In this document: piece by piece, positions 41,101 through 56,100 of the stretch
How the letters are laid out: every line of letters begins with the position of its first letter
How positions within the stretch are numbered: position 1 is the first letter of the stretch
NCBI GenBank assembly: GCA_020002185.1
Contig: CM034534.1
Span: 62,062,382-62,126,381, forward strand
Length of the DNA stretch: 64,000 bases
Source of the DNA: Paraescarpia echinospica
Lineage: Eukaryota > Annelida > Polychaeta > Sabellida > Siboglinidae
Reading direction: 5' to 3'
The notes under the pieces: generated by a model
What the model was told of the DNA's origin: nothing
The model's input: the letters and a program-made list of their open reading frames with translations, nothing else
Database searches by the model: none
Program-made: the position numbers and the translations under genes

Positions 41101-44100
41101 TGAGTACTTGGTGGTACTCTAATACTTGGTGGTACTCTAGTACTAGTTGGTACTCTAGTACTTGGTGGTACTCAGTAATGTCATTTACAAATGTATATTT
41201 AAATTTTGCATTAGGGTCTTATTATATTATACATTTTTTATATGTAAAATAATTATTGTACTGTAGCAATCATGTTTTAACAATCTTATATTTTAAGTAC
41301 CTTTGAATAGGTTTTTATACCCGGAGATATAGTGCTGTATAAATAAAATTTATTATTATTAATTTAATAGTACCTTGCAGTAGTCATTTGTACTCTGTAG
41401 TACTCACTCATTAGTTCTCACTCAATAGTACTTGGTAGCATTTGATAATACTCTGTAGTACTATGTAGTATGCTGTTCAACAAATGCCTGTCAAAGCATT
41501 TGAATGCAGATGTTTCATTTGATAAAAATATAAATACAAATGCCATTTTCCAGGAAATCAAATGTATTTGAATTAATTTTAAATGTTTTGTTATTATGTA
41601 AAATTTGTGTAACGTCCACAATTCAAATGCTTATTTAAATGCATTTGTCTGCTCTGGTGTGGAAGTAACTTGTTCCTTCTGAGTCTCACGAAGCTAACGA
41701 GCTCTGCAGTTTTCTATATATCGACATCTCCCTCCAATGAGTGATACTGTGACGTCATCCTAAGGATGTCACCTTCACTCTCACTGTGTGTAATGTGTAT
41801 ATGACAGAGCCTATGCAGAGTTCACACGCACACAGCCATCCTCCACATTGTCTTTGTTTCATACACATCTTTCATCCTTGGCACCCACTGGGAGATGACA
41901 CACCCTTCAGTCCACTCACTGGCAGAGTAGCTTCTCCACTTGTATATAAATAATACTAATAAATATTTTTGTAGTAAAATGCATTTCCTTGCAGGTTCAA
42001 AGGAGTTGACGTAAACAGCATGGAGTAAAAATGTCATTTATTTTGTCAGAAGTTTATTAAATATGTTAATGAATAACAACTTATCGTAATACCCATTTAT
42101 CAGCTATTAAGTGGTGTTTATCATAGAAGTTGTTTATTTACCTTGACCTTTTGTTACCTTGTGCTGACCTCTATGACCTTCAGGCGAGTACATCCTGTCG
42201 TTGGGCAGCCTCAAGTGGGAGACGTTCCAGGGTGCAGTGACAGAGAAGTACTGTGATCTCTACTGGCAGGACGAGTTGATGACACGACTCTACGAGGCAG
42301 TCAACGGCCACAAGCCAGTCACTGTGGCTGACCAGAGGTACTCACCTCTCACCGCTGCCCACTGCTTATACCAAAATTATAGTTGCATTCTGAGATTGTC
42401 CATCTTTTAAATACAAATTTCCAATGAATTGAATGAACATGCCCCATACACTCTATAGCACTGGTACCTATATAAACTTGTTTTCATATAATGATCAATT
42501 TTAAGATAAAATGGCACAATAGATGACACATTATATCCTCGGGCCATAATAGATGACACGTTGTATCCGCGGGCGATAATAGATGACACATTGTATCTGT
42601 GGGTCACAATATATTACACATTGTATCCACGGACCACAATAGATTACACATTGTATCCATGGGCCACAATAGATGATACATTGTATCTGCAGGTCACAAT
42701 AGATAACACATTGTATCCGCGGGCCACAATAAATGACACATTGTATCCGCAGGCCACAATAGATGACACATTGTATCCGCGGGCCACAATAGATGACACA
42801 TTGTATCCGCGGGCCACAATAGATGACACATTGTATCTGCGGGCCACAATAGATGACACATTGTATCCATGGGCCACAATAGATGACACATTGTATCCGC
42901 GGGGCCACAATAGATGACACATTGTATCTGTGGGCCACAGTAGATGACACATTGTATCCGCAGGCCACAGTAGATGACACATTGTATCCGCAGGCCACAG
43001 TAGATGACACATTGTATCCGGGGGCCACAGTAGATGACACTTTGTATCCGCGGGCCACAGTAGATGACACATTGTATCCGCGGGCCATATGTTTATTATT
43101 CCACTGACTGACCGTGGAGACCGGTAATTTTGCAAAAGCATAATTTATCGAATAACATATATCAAATTACTATAATATATATATATATATATGTTAACAA
43201 GTATGTTCAAATAGGTCATTATTTTTCATGCTGTACCTACATTTTCTTTAAAAAAAACCTGTATAAGACATAACAGTGACATACAGTTACGTCATCTACT
43301 GAATGGGAGGTTTAGTACATTACAAAGTTGCAGTTTGAAACACTTTTCACTGTATTAATATTAATTTTGTTATAAAGCTCTTTCATTTTCATTAAACTGC
43401 ATTATATAAAATCTAATAAGTTTGGAAATTCAGAACTGGCTTGGTTAAAGGTAAAGCAACCTTAGTGGAAACAAAACTAGATACGAATAATAGATTAATA
43501 ATTATTTAGTTACTAATAATCTTATAATTGTTTAATACTAATATTTTAACTTAATTATGTGTTATTATTATTTCTGCATGTGTGTTTTTTACCTGAAATA
43601 AAATATCCTTTTCTAATCGCTTTCAAATATAATGTTGAAACATATGTTGGTGATGTTTTCTTTTAGGGGAGTCGTACGGAAGATGCGGTCTAAACAGCCA
43701 AAGACACCACCAGCAGGGGGCACCGGTGAGCCAGATCCAATGAGTTTGTTGCGAGGCGGCGTGACTCGTCGACAGCGGCCTGTATCGGACATTCATGACG
43801 TGGTCAGTAGACCCCCTCCAGTGACCTCGCTGTTCATCCGGTCACATCGACGAGGCAGCGATGGTCAAGAATGGGAGGACAACAACCAATCAAGAGCCTC
43901 TGAGTCATCGAGCCGAGATCCGCGGAAACCTGGATCATATTTACGCAGTTCTAACACGGACTCAGGAGGAACCGGAGATATCCATAGCGTGAATGGTAAC
44001 GGGAACTACGACCGAAGCATCTCAATGTTGAATATTTACACGAGTGCCAACAAAAGGAACAGTCGGTTGCGTTCCCAGGATGCAGTGCATCGTAGCCACG

Positions 44101-47100
44101 GTGCATTGAACGGACTGGTTGAAAGTAGAACCGATGACGTTGATGTTGAGACGCCATCAGGTGGCGAAATGCAAAACATACAGATGCCAAATGCGGCGGT
44201 TGGCAGCACGTGTGACTTACGCAATGTGTCGACGTCATCGAATAACACCCGAAAATTGGGACAATTTAAATCGCAAAGCACCTACTTTGTGTACCCAAGA
44301 GACAGCGAGTCGAGTTCAATTAACAGCGCAAGGTCACGCCGACCTTGCAATGACCTTGATCCGAATGGAGAAAGCAGTAACTCGTCAATACGTAGCAGCA
44401 ACAGTAGCAGCAGCAACGCCAGCTGTCTGACAGGGGACCGGGTGCTGCTCTCGGCCAGGAGTGAGAGCCACTTGGCGATAGGTTCAGGTACTAAACAGTC
44501 AGCGGAGACAGCAAGGCATGCTGGGAGTGTGCAACGGAGGCTGGATAAAGGCAGCGTTGTGTACTACCATGCCGAGATGGCTAGTAGGGCTAGAGTGAGC
44601 GATCCTGCTTACGAACCGGTTAGTAATATTTATACTTCTACTTATTATATATAGATGTTCATATAACTGTATACATACATAGTATGCCATGTATCATACC
44701 GTAATAGTAAAAAATCATACTCTAATAAAACTAAAAAAAGAGTTAAAAATATATTTTACAAAAGTACAATTATTTTTCTTTATTAATGTTATTAAATTAT
44801 TGATAATAACCCATTAAGCTGTTTTCTAGCAAACGTAATATACGTTAGACAATTTATCACCAAAAATGTTTTTGTCGTGTGGCATGGCAGATGACATGTT
44901 ACAGTTGCTCGGCGTTCTTTATTTCACATGAATATAAAAGTATTTTTTTGTTATATAAAAATTTATCCACAAAATTGTGTGATTTGTCTAGATTAAATTT
45001 CTTTTTTTCACTGACCAATGTTGAAGTGTTTTACTGAACTTGCAGATAACATCATTATGATGTGTTGGGATGTCACACGGCATATTTCTAACCGAGAAAA
45101 CGTTACGTATTGTGATATAAAAACCAATTGAATGTGTAAATTTATTTTAGTGCCAGCACCGGAAATCTTTCATACTTGTCCAGGTAACATTATAGAGCTA
45201 TCCTGCGTGTTGTGTGTTCTGTTTGGGCTACTTTCTACCACTATTATTGTGCAACAACTGATATTTTTACCATCTAACCCTAGATAACAACAAGGAGCAG
45301 TTTCTACACTTCATAGTTTTAGTCTTCCTCTCAGTACAGCTTAGTGTATTACGTTACCCTGACATGAGCAGAGAATTTAGTTGAGTTTTAGAATGGTGAA
45401 GATATATTTAGATTTCACCTCACATCTCCTGTGATTAATTATTTTAGCATTTTCTTCATTCTCAGATGCTCCTGTCTTTCCACCGAAGCATGAATTTGTT
45501 TGCATGTGTTTTCATTTGGCATGACTTCCTTTTTTACCTGTTTGTGAATGTGTGTTACTGTATTGACCACTAGAGGCCATCACCTGAGGATGTGTAGCGC
45601 AATCGATTAACTGCGCCCAAACTCTATAACATTGTTTCATTGTCGCACTTTTTGACTGGGTTGATTCTCTAATGAGTTACTTATACATGCACCAAGTTGT
45701 GTTTGCTTGAGCAAATAATGTGTATATATTAAATCCACGGACTATTACAATTCATTTTACAATACCTTTCATGTCTTACGTATAGTTATATGGTAAAATT
45801 AATTATTTCGGAAATTGATTTAAATTTTTATGAATGTACACTTTATTTGAAATGAAAGCAAATCGAGTATTTGCATGTTATTATAAAGCTTAGATTTAAA
45901 AACTGTATTTGAAAAATCTGAAACTTAGCAATGCACATTTTAAAATGTGGCTTCTTTAATGAGTAAAAGACAGAAGACCGTGACAGTTAAGTAAGTGTGT
46001 TAAGTAGATTTTCATTTTAATATACCCTATGGATCATTCATCTGCCAGAATTCCATATTATTATACCTTCTAATATGTTGTAATAACTTGTGTTAACACC
46101 GCATTACAACATTGTTAACAAATTATTACAAGTATAACGTTGAACATACAATCATTCACATGTTGTCGTTTAATGTTTTAGCAAATTATTACAAGTATAA
46201 CGTTGAACATACAATCATTCACATGTTGTCGTTTATTGTTTTAGCAAATTATTACAAGTGTAGCGTTGAACATACAATCAATCACATATTGTCGTTTATT
46301 GTTTTAGGATTCAAAAACAAAAGCGGGCATCGAATCAAAGATGGCCGAACTCAACCAACAGATGAGTATTGAACATCGCAACCGCCGCAAAACACAGGAA
46401 TATTATCGCAAGTTGGTCGAGGCAACAAAAGCCAGCAGCAAAGGTAGGCATCTTGTGTTTGAGTTAATCATTATTTTATTATTACTTTTCCACAAATGGT
46501 GCTTTTCTACAATAACAAAATTGCTGGAAAGTCCCCATTACAACAAAATAAGATTTATAGAGATCTTCCCCTCTTGTGCAGTTTGGTGGCAATTTTATGG
46601 AATGTTGTTGATGTGTTGAACAGTATCAAGTGAACATAAAGCATCGATGGCGAAGGTGTTGAGGGAAATGAAGGAGACCACCCAGAAGTTGGATCACTTC
46701 GACTCTTGCATGAAACATCTCGAGGTACAGCAATACAAACGTTAATTGGAAACTTTGTTTCTGTTTAGGATAGCAAATATCTGCAGTAGAATTTGCTTTA
46801 TTTCATTCATCTCAATAAATGGTATTTCCATTTGAACATTGTCATACATTGAAAATGCAAATATTGTGTTTTTATTAACAATATTGCATCACAATTTATT
46901 GTGAAAATGGAGAAAGCAGAAATGTACTGTTTATAAAACGCTTTCCCCAAGCTAGTGTTTGATTTATGCTTTAGTTCCGAACAGAATCCTCTAAATTACT
47001 GAGTGTGTTATATGTGTTTAATATAAATTTTGTGGTTCTCGTTGCAGTATTGTTTAAATATATATATATCTACAAATCAAAACGTGTTGCAGTATTAAAA

Positions 47101-50100
47101 AGTACATCTTCAGTAGAATTAATTAGACTACCTAGATATAAGTAACTCTGCATTGGGAACTTGATGACTTCTATCTTCACAAGGAAATATCTTGGTTCAC
47201 TAAGACAGCAACTGTACTTCAAATAAAGCTAAATTGTAGAAATATGAATTTCAGTGTCACTGCAGTTATACTCATGAGAGTGCATTGTTCCCAGAACACA
47301 TTGTCATGATTGTTTGCACAGATGCTGTATGCTGAGCAGTGGGGTTTGGAGCATGAGTTGCTATATGCCCTTGCTAACTGCCCTGGGGATGAACCGATGC
47401 TCCTAGCACCCTACGATAATATCCTCGTGCAGTACCAGACCCTTACCATCAGCGGTATGGGGGGCCAAGTGCTACAGGCCGGCATGTCTCTCGGACTCAT
47501 GGCTTATCTGTTTGCCCAGTGAGTGTTATTGCCTTCTGTTAATACCATGTTTGTGGGTGTTTGTGTGCGTGTGTGTTTATGTGTGTGCGTGTGTGTATAC
47601 GTGCGTGCGTGCGTACATGTGTGTCTCTGTCTGAGTGTGTGTGTGTTCATGTATGCATGTTGTGTGTGTGCGTGCATGTGTGTGTGTGTGTGTGTGTGTG
47701 TATTTGTGTGTGTGTATTTGTGTGCATGTGCATGCATGTACCATGTCGTGTATGTGGGTGTGCAATCTTGCGTGACTGTGTATTCCTGTGAGTGTACATG
47801 CATGTGTGTTTGTGTGTGCGTGCGGCATGCATACGTGTGGCATTTAACATCTACATGTATGTACATGTGTGCATATGTGCGTGTGTGTATTTATGCTGCC
47901 TGTGCATGTATATATGTACATGAATGCATCCATGCATGCGTGTGTGCTTGCATGTCCCGGGATGTATGCCTCTTACTTGTTGACTTCAACAATGTCACCT
48001 CAGACATCTCCAACTACATTGAATCTTTTCAAATGCTAATGCCGGTGCATTGTTGTATGTTTACGTTCGGAATTATATATCTTATAATATATGTACATTA
48101 CAAGGTTGTGTATTAAATTCTCTGACCTTGACCTTGTTTCAGACATGCCTTGTCTGATGGCTACATCCACCAGTTCTTCTACTGTTACCGCTACTTCACC
48201 GCGCCGTGTCATCTGCTGCGCTTCCTAATCGACAAATACACCGCGTCGACTGAGAGTCTGTCTCCAGATGATTGCATTCCCGTGAAGGTCAAGGCCAGGG
48301 CGCTTGACCTCCTTCAGGTGTGGCTAGAGGGCTACTATGGGGTCGACTTCCACCACAGTCCTGAGCTCGCCTGTTCACTGCGCACATTCCTCAAGATGAA
48401 GGCAAGTGGCGCCCCTACTTCCTGTTTCCTGTTTAACTTGCAGCCAGTTGAAAGAGGGATTGATATTGTCAGATTTTTACGAAACTGGGTTGATTGTTTT
48501 TAATTATTATGACAATTCCAGTTGTGAAGAATTATCAATTCAGTTTCAGCAATGAAGTAATTGTTATATCTGTGACTTAATATATAATAAGTGGTTTTAT
48601 TATACAATATAACACAAAATTTTCTGCAATTTTTCAAATGGTTTTGTTGTGAGAATTTATTATAATACAGTGTGTTTATCTTTAAAAACCTCCTTTGTAC
48701 AAGTTTATTGTATAGAAAACGTAATGAAGTGTTGTTTTCAGGCAGTGGAGCAATATGCCCATATAAAATAAATAGATGGGAAAATCTACACTGACTTTGT
48801 GAAAATGTCTTTCCGAAATTTTGTCCAACCCATTTCTTCAAAAAACGATGCATTTTACGGAATCTATATATATCTAGTTGTGTTTGCATACACCAGGTGG
48901 TGCCAGTGGATGCGAGTGCGGAATCGCTGCTAGAGCTGATGGAGTTATGTGAGGAAGGTCGTCAGGTTGACCTTGCCTACCCTGACTTCCACGCGACCCC
49001 TGGCACTGCGCCCTATGAAACGCGCTCCCTGGATGACCAACCCGTCAAGAAGGTTACTATTTTATTACCACCAGGCATTAATATGCACGCTAAATTTTTA
49101 TATAAATTGGAACGGAGTTTTAAATGAGTTGTATAAAAAAAATTTTGAACAATTTCTTGTCGGAAATATGTGGGAAATGTTATGATTGTAGACACACATG
49201 AAATGTGAATATGATCTATGTAATTAGAATGGGGATTCATGAAAGATTGATCGGGTAATTTCTAAAAAAATATGTGTCCTATTATTGTACATGAATGTAT
49301 ATTTGTTTGCATGTATAACAGTTTAGTACTAAGCATATGCTTCAGTCAGAGCTTACTATAATACTAAACAATAGTGTACGAAAATAGTTGCATGACAAAA
49401 TCTTACAGTGGTCAGTATAACATCTTAGCTAGATTTCTTGGTGTAACAGTGAATCTCTGAAATAGTAAAGAACTACTCTACAATTATATACACTCACATA
49501 AAACACATAGATGTAATTGTGGTAAAAAGTGGAAATGTTACAAAAGTTTCACTGGATGCCAAGGAATCTAACTTCTTCTTAGAAGTAGACATTAAATGGC
49601 TGAAGTAACAGATAACTGTAGCTAGCTGCATTCCTTTGTGACAGACATCCGCCGAGTTTGGAAGTGAGGCTGGCACAGAGGTATGACGCTTGTCGATGCA
49701 CCGTTGCGTATCTGTATCTACCTGCTTATTGCACACGCACACATTGTCTCCGTTTTCACAATCTCCATCACATTCTAATATTCGTTAATATCTTTGTGTC
49801 ACATCTGAATCAAGTGCGTCTGGAATTATGCAGAATGCAAGAACCCGTGCTAAGTCCTCAAATCTGTTGTTTAAATGTTATTTTTCAACCATTTTTTAGA
49901 TCATTTTACTCATATAAAAAATGTAACTTATCGTCTTTCAAATGGTTACATTCGGATGGTTTTCCCGAGAAAATGTATACTGTACTACATATAGAAAAGT
50001 GTATTCTTCTGTCAACAATTTAGATTTCCATTGCTTGGTCGTCTTGTACAATACTTTTTGTTCCTTTAAATATCTCAATTCATTGTCCCACATTTTTTGT

Positions 50101-53100
50101 TTTGTTTCTACCTAATATGTAAAGTACATAATTTTTTTATTTAACTTAACTGCTAAAAGTTTCATAAATGAACACCAATTTGCTTAATTAGCAATGAAAC
50201 ACCAGGTTCATTCAGATGCCAATCAGTCAAAAATATTTATTTCCAACAACTCATGACAAACAGTGACACTGTAATTAGCAAAACAGTCTTTATGCAAGCA
50301 ACAACATAAAGTCCAATATAGTGATGAAAAAAGGCCAAATGAATGACGTTTATTTATTAACGTGACAAGAGAGAAATGTGGGCTCGACATCCCAAGGCCA
50401 GGCCTGTGACTGAGCCCATACTAGTCTCCTGTACCTCAGGTTGCCAGAGCCCACATTTCGGCACATAACACAAGCAGTATTGGTATACATGATATCATAT
50501 ATCAAACAATGTCATTACTGCTAAACTCACCATATACCTACTGCACAGTATAATACTAGCCAAGCACACCAGTCAACCACACCAAATCTAAAACCAACAC
50601 TACCCGCTGACGCATTACACTACATATAACTGAGGCTAAACCTTAAAAGTGGGGTCGATTATGCCTATGCCTGACCTACATTTCTAAAATCATCAGTGGA
50701 AGAGAAGCGAGCTGTCTCCGCATCAAAACCCCGTGAACATATTGTCCACCTGAACTAAGAAAATGGGGAAAGCATTGAGATATGTTGACGACCCCTCTTC
50801 CACAAATGATGCACATGTGTTATTAAGGCTAAACTCTACAGAAGTGGGCGGGATGGGAGGGACGCAAAACTCTCAACCGAATAGTCTGCTCTCTCGAACC
50901 AAAGTGGCTGACTTCTCCTAGCGCGCGCTACAACTTCGCGCTACTACTATGCGCTGATTGGTCCTTTGCACCCACGGCTAAGCAGAATTAGCATATAATT
51001 AAAATAATCCATTGGGCCAATCATCACTTGTCTGCATTGTTGCCCGCACAAAAATACGTATGCTGCATCGTGCCGGTGCAGCATACTCTCATTTAATAAA
51101 TTTATGCAATCAATAACTCAAGTCCAATATAGATATGAAAAGGCCAAATTTATGATGTTTATTATGTGGAATAAGCGTAAGCCTTTTAGGCACACTTGCA
51201 CGTTTATGACGGTTAAGAAAAGAAATGTGGACTCTATAACCCAGAGGTTGCTGCTGCTGATTACGTCAGTGCCAGCCAGCAGTACCTCCTGGCTGATCGC
51301 TTTGCGAAACTCTGAATTTAAGCTGTGGCTCATGTTACATGCAATGTTTAGGAAGTAGAAGCAATTATTCGAATACACAATAGCGCTCAGCTGCTCGTGC
51401 TAACGGGTGAACGGGTCATTACATATTGGGATTCCCAGAAGTCGTTTATCCGTTTCAAATTGGGGCGGGTATTTGCGCTGTTTTCATGGGTGATGCAGTC
51501 GCGACTGGCAAAATTAATTACTAGTTTGACTTAGCTAACTTCCGCACTTTGCATAGAGGATCAGCCAGGGTATTTTTGCATGGCAAACAGCCCTGGCTTG
51601 CGAGGATGAATATACACTAGAATGCCAAATATGACACAGTTATAATTAACCATATATTGGAAACGGAAAGAGTTAAAATATGAACTTATGTTTTCTTCCC
51701 TGACTCATCGTAAAAAATGCAATTATTTTATTCACCTGACCCGCCCTGTTATTATATCGTTTGCTGACCGAGTCTATTCTGTGGGTAATTCTCGGTGTCC
51801 TCTTACTGTGTTTTGTTGTTCAAATTTACACGTTATTTCACTGTCGAGCACTGCAACTCTTGTGTTGTGAATTGTTGAATGTTTGCATGTTCACTGCATT
51901 CTAATTGAAACTAAACTAACATTTAATTACTAAACTGTTATTGTGTTAACTTGTACGTTTTTAAATGTAATGTTTTCTTGAAATATAAATTAAATTAGGA
52001 ATTGCCTGATATTTATTAATTACGATTATGCTGATTAAATCTTATTGTTTTCATTGATGCGTTTACAAGTAAACAATTAATATTTCAAACAAATGTTTAT
52101 TATATTAATCATAACCAGGTAGCATAGTATATTTCTTTCAATTACAGTAAAATAACAAAACAACTACTGCAAAACTGTGGCATCTTATATCTTCATCAAT
52201 ATATAAAAATATAATATATTTTTAATTCAAGAAAAAGGATTAAATCAAGAAATGTCCAACTACACCTCTTAGATTTTTCTTCCGTTTATGAAATTATGAC
52301 ACGGACAGATTTCATACATAACAATTACAGCAAAACTGTGTTGCATTTTATATCTTTATCAAAGTGTCAAATCATAATATATCTCGTTCAAGAAAAAGGG
52401 TTAAATAAAAAATGCCCAACTACATTTTTTGGTTTCTTCCATTTATGAAATTATGACCCAGACAGATTTCATACATTTACAATGTGTTATTACAGTGGGA
52501 ATCGTTCAAAGCTGCGATGCATTTCTCTGCGAAGCCCGCCAAACTTCAGCAGCGGTCAAAGTCGACAAGGAAGTTGTCAATGAACAGTCGGTGTGAGGAC
52601 AGCTATCCGAAACGCTGCATTTGTCGTGCAGAGTCATTCAGTCTCAGTGACCACACGGCCCAGACACTGGCCGAGCAGCTGACTTTGATGGAGCAGGTGA
52701 ACCCTTTCAGTTTCAGTTTTAACTTTTGGTTTATCTTTTGATTTTACCTTTTGGTTTTGCCTTCCAGTTTTAATTTATGGTTTTAATTTTATTAAATTCT
52801 ATTATGAGTATACAACTACAACATTTTTATTTTGTTTTAATTTTTTCTTTTGATTTTACTTCTAACTTTTGGTCTTAATTTTCACTTTTGGTTACATGTA
52901 CAGCTATTATTCGTTGTACCTATTACTAATGTTTGTATTTGTATATCAAAAAGAAATGTACTTAAGAATATACATGTTTCTAATTCTTGATTTGTTGAAA
53001 CCTGTAACTGAACTATATGATTGTCATTTTATAACACACCCACAGATTATTGTATCTTATAAACATTGCAGAAATTATAGTTTACAATATCTCTAGATGA

Positions 53101-56100
53101 AAGATATATTAAAACATTTTAGACAATCTTTGTAGAAAATCTTAAGAAAACGTTAAGAAAATCTGTATAATAAACTTTTTGTTATACACATAAGTAGATT
53201 TGATTGGTTGACCAAGTTGCCCCCTGAGTAGACATTTGACCCTATTTGTTCTTCCTCTTTACAGGAGTTGTTCGAACTCTCGCACCCCGTCAGTTACCTC
53301 AACTCAAAGGCCCGGGGGGTGTCTGTCGACCTCGCTGACCCAGTCATCCAGAAGACCCACAGGTCAGTTGATGGCTGGACACACCAGTCAGTTGTGTCAA
53401 ACTACAGTCAAACCGTGCGTTATGGTCACCTCAGTAATACAGCCACCTCACAATTAGGGTCACCCTACTACAGTCCCAAATTATTTATATAACTGAAGTG
53501 TAGGAAATTAATCCTATTAATACGGTCACTTGCATCAGGCTGGTTTTGTGCCGTCCCAGTTACCCTAACTGTGAGGTTACACTCTATTGCCATGGTTACA
53601 ATGACGAGATTTGCCTGACCTATAGATTGATGTGACTTTTAGACAATTGATGTGACCTTTTGATGAGGTTGATGCCACTTTTAGACACTGTTGATTTAAC
53701 CAATGACCATTACACATTAAAATAATTCTTATTGTCAACAAACATTTTATCAAAAATGTATTGGCTCTACCTTAAACAAATTAAAATGTACATTAGATTG
53801 AAATGTAGAGCTTTTGTCACTGATCACACTTTTGTGGAATCAATATGGAAGAAGGTTCTACTTGTTATTTTTGATACATTTGTGTTTGAAGTAATTTCAT
53901 GATGATCTTTGTGGCTAAGATATCCAGTAGAATATTATTATTGTCAATTGAAAGCTAATGTTAATTGACCATGCATGAATTACTGCCTGCTCCCCACTGC
54001 AGAGTGAACATGGCATGGGAGGATGTCCAAGGGAGCAGTCTGTTTGTGCACACAGACTGCAGCGATAACATCATCCAACGGCTGATTGATCATGCCCAAA
54101 ACATTGCATGCTGGGTAGCAGCAGAAATCGTCAGCTGCAACTCAATAAAGGTACAAATGAATAATGCTAAATAGATATCAGTATGTAACTCAGCCATGCT
54201 TTGACTGAATATACTAAACAGAAAAAGAAATGTGAACATTCAGTCATGATTAGACAAAAGCAAGCATATAAGATTAATTATCTTGACGTGTAAATGTGTT
54301 CCACCAAATGGCAGCACCACTAATTACGGTAAATTGTTATTGGACCAGGATAATGGAAATATAAATGATTTAACATCAGCAGTGTGGGGCCCAGTGGCGT
54401 AGTGGTTTGACCACTAGTGTTGGACTCTCAAACGAGAGAATCTGGGTTCAAATGCTCATGCTGCTAATTTGGACGTTTGATCAATTTTGTACATGCACTC
54501 ATTGCTTCAGTGTTCTCAGTTGCACGAGTACCTGGCTAGAGACAGTGGTGGATATGTTAACGAAAAATCTTCATGCAGCAAATGCAACGTAGCTGAATGC
54601 TTCCTATAGAAGTCATGATGGTATTCGAAAGAACAAATCTGACAGGCGTGAAGTAACATGCTTTAATCAATGCTAAATTATGGACTGGATACAGCTCAAA
54701 TTCACCGTTACCTCTTCCATTGGTCTCTTTAGTTAACTATTGTTCTGAAGGTGAAAAAGCCACAAATAAATACAACAATGTATGATTTTCCTTTCTTAGC
54801 TTCAAGTGAACGTCCTGAGTCGATTCATTGAGATGGCTCGCATGTGTCGTGATCTACGCAACTTCGCCATCTGTGTGGCCATCCTCAATGGTCTCGAGAA
54901 CATCCTTGTGCGGCAACTTCCGGTAAGAATTTTTGACAGTTGTACACAGTTACAATTATAAGATTCATCTTGTAAGAAGGTTACGTAGATGAATCATCTT
55001 TTTTATTTTAGGGAAATGATATATTGTATTATTTGTGTATTCATTGAAATATATGGAACAGGTTGGTCAAGTACCGACTTGTTCCTTATAGCAAGAATCC
55101 ACTGTATTAAAAAGTTTCAAAACCATATGAATTTAATTTAAGCAAGATTGCGGGGGTTGATAAAATAACATCGTGCATATCTGATGCAGTAATTTTTCTG
55201 TGCATAACCTAATTGGGATAGGCGTTGAAGAAAATGTTCGAACATGACATAATAATAAGGTAACTTCTTTTATGCCTATATCCTCGGAAAACAAGCTCAG
55301 AGGCACATCAATACAAAGGGTTAGTCAGTCTCAGAATCGATAAGCCGTATTACAGTCGTCAAGGCACTACAGTTGAACATTGACATTGCTTTGTTGTAGG
55401 CGTGGAGGAGTTTACCTTCAAAGTCAAAGACTGTCTTTGAGGAGCTGGCAGCTGTGAGGGTATGTAGCCATTGATGTCATTATATTTGATTACATCTCGC
55501 TCCATTGTTTCTGTTGTGAATGGAGGGGCATGTGTGGTAGCTAGGTGGTAGGGTGTTGGACTGTGTCGGTCAAAAGAACCGCTGTTTGAGTGTGAATACT
55601 GCCATTTCAAGACTTGGGTAATGTTGTTCATCTCAGAAAAGTCACTTTTGTCTAGTCCCAAGGGTTGCCCTAATGTGGGTTTCTACTATGTTTTATATAT
55701 TCACATTATATTCTTTGTTTTTATTTCCCACAGCTGGGGTATGTCAGTGTGTCAAAAGTAGACACTGTTCTCAAATAAAGTAATAATAAAATGTTACATT
55801 TGCAGATCTTCCTCAAGACAGATGCGATGTGCCTCACAAGTAGCACGGAGGAGCGAAGACGTCCCACAATTCCCTGCGTCCTGCTCTTCCTGTTGCACGT
55901 TCAACAGCTCGAGATCGGAGGATTCACACTGGCCAACGGCATGTACAAATGGACAAAACTAAAGTAAGGAGCATTGTTGATGTGGCATTTCATCTTTTAC
56001 GAGTCTCATTAAAAATACTTCATATTTCATAGATTGGGTTCAGGAACAGTTTACAGAATTCGTTTTTGATTCATTGCCATAGTAAGTAAGGTGATTACAA

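Noticed and set aside
42531..43141. Frames of 118-185 codons over the 30-bp array
   Set aside because: The repeat unit is a multiple of three; the frames have no domain and lie within an intron.
46112..46372. 86-codon frame through the 63-bp copies into exon 10
   Set aside because: It reads exon 10 in the wrong frame; the correct frame continues the coiled coil into exon 11.
47523..48116. 197-codon Cys/Val-rich frame after exon 12
   Set aside because: It is a TG-microsatellite translation that begins beyond the exon 12 donor.
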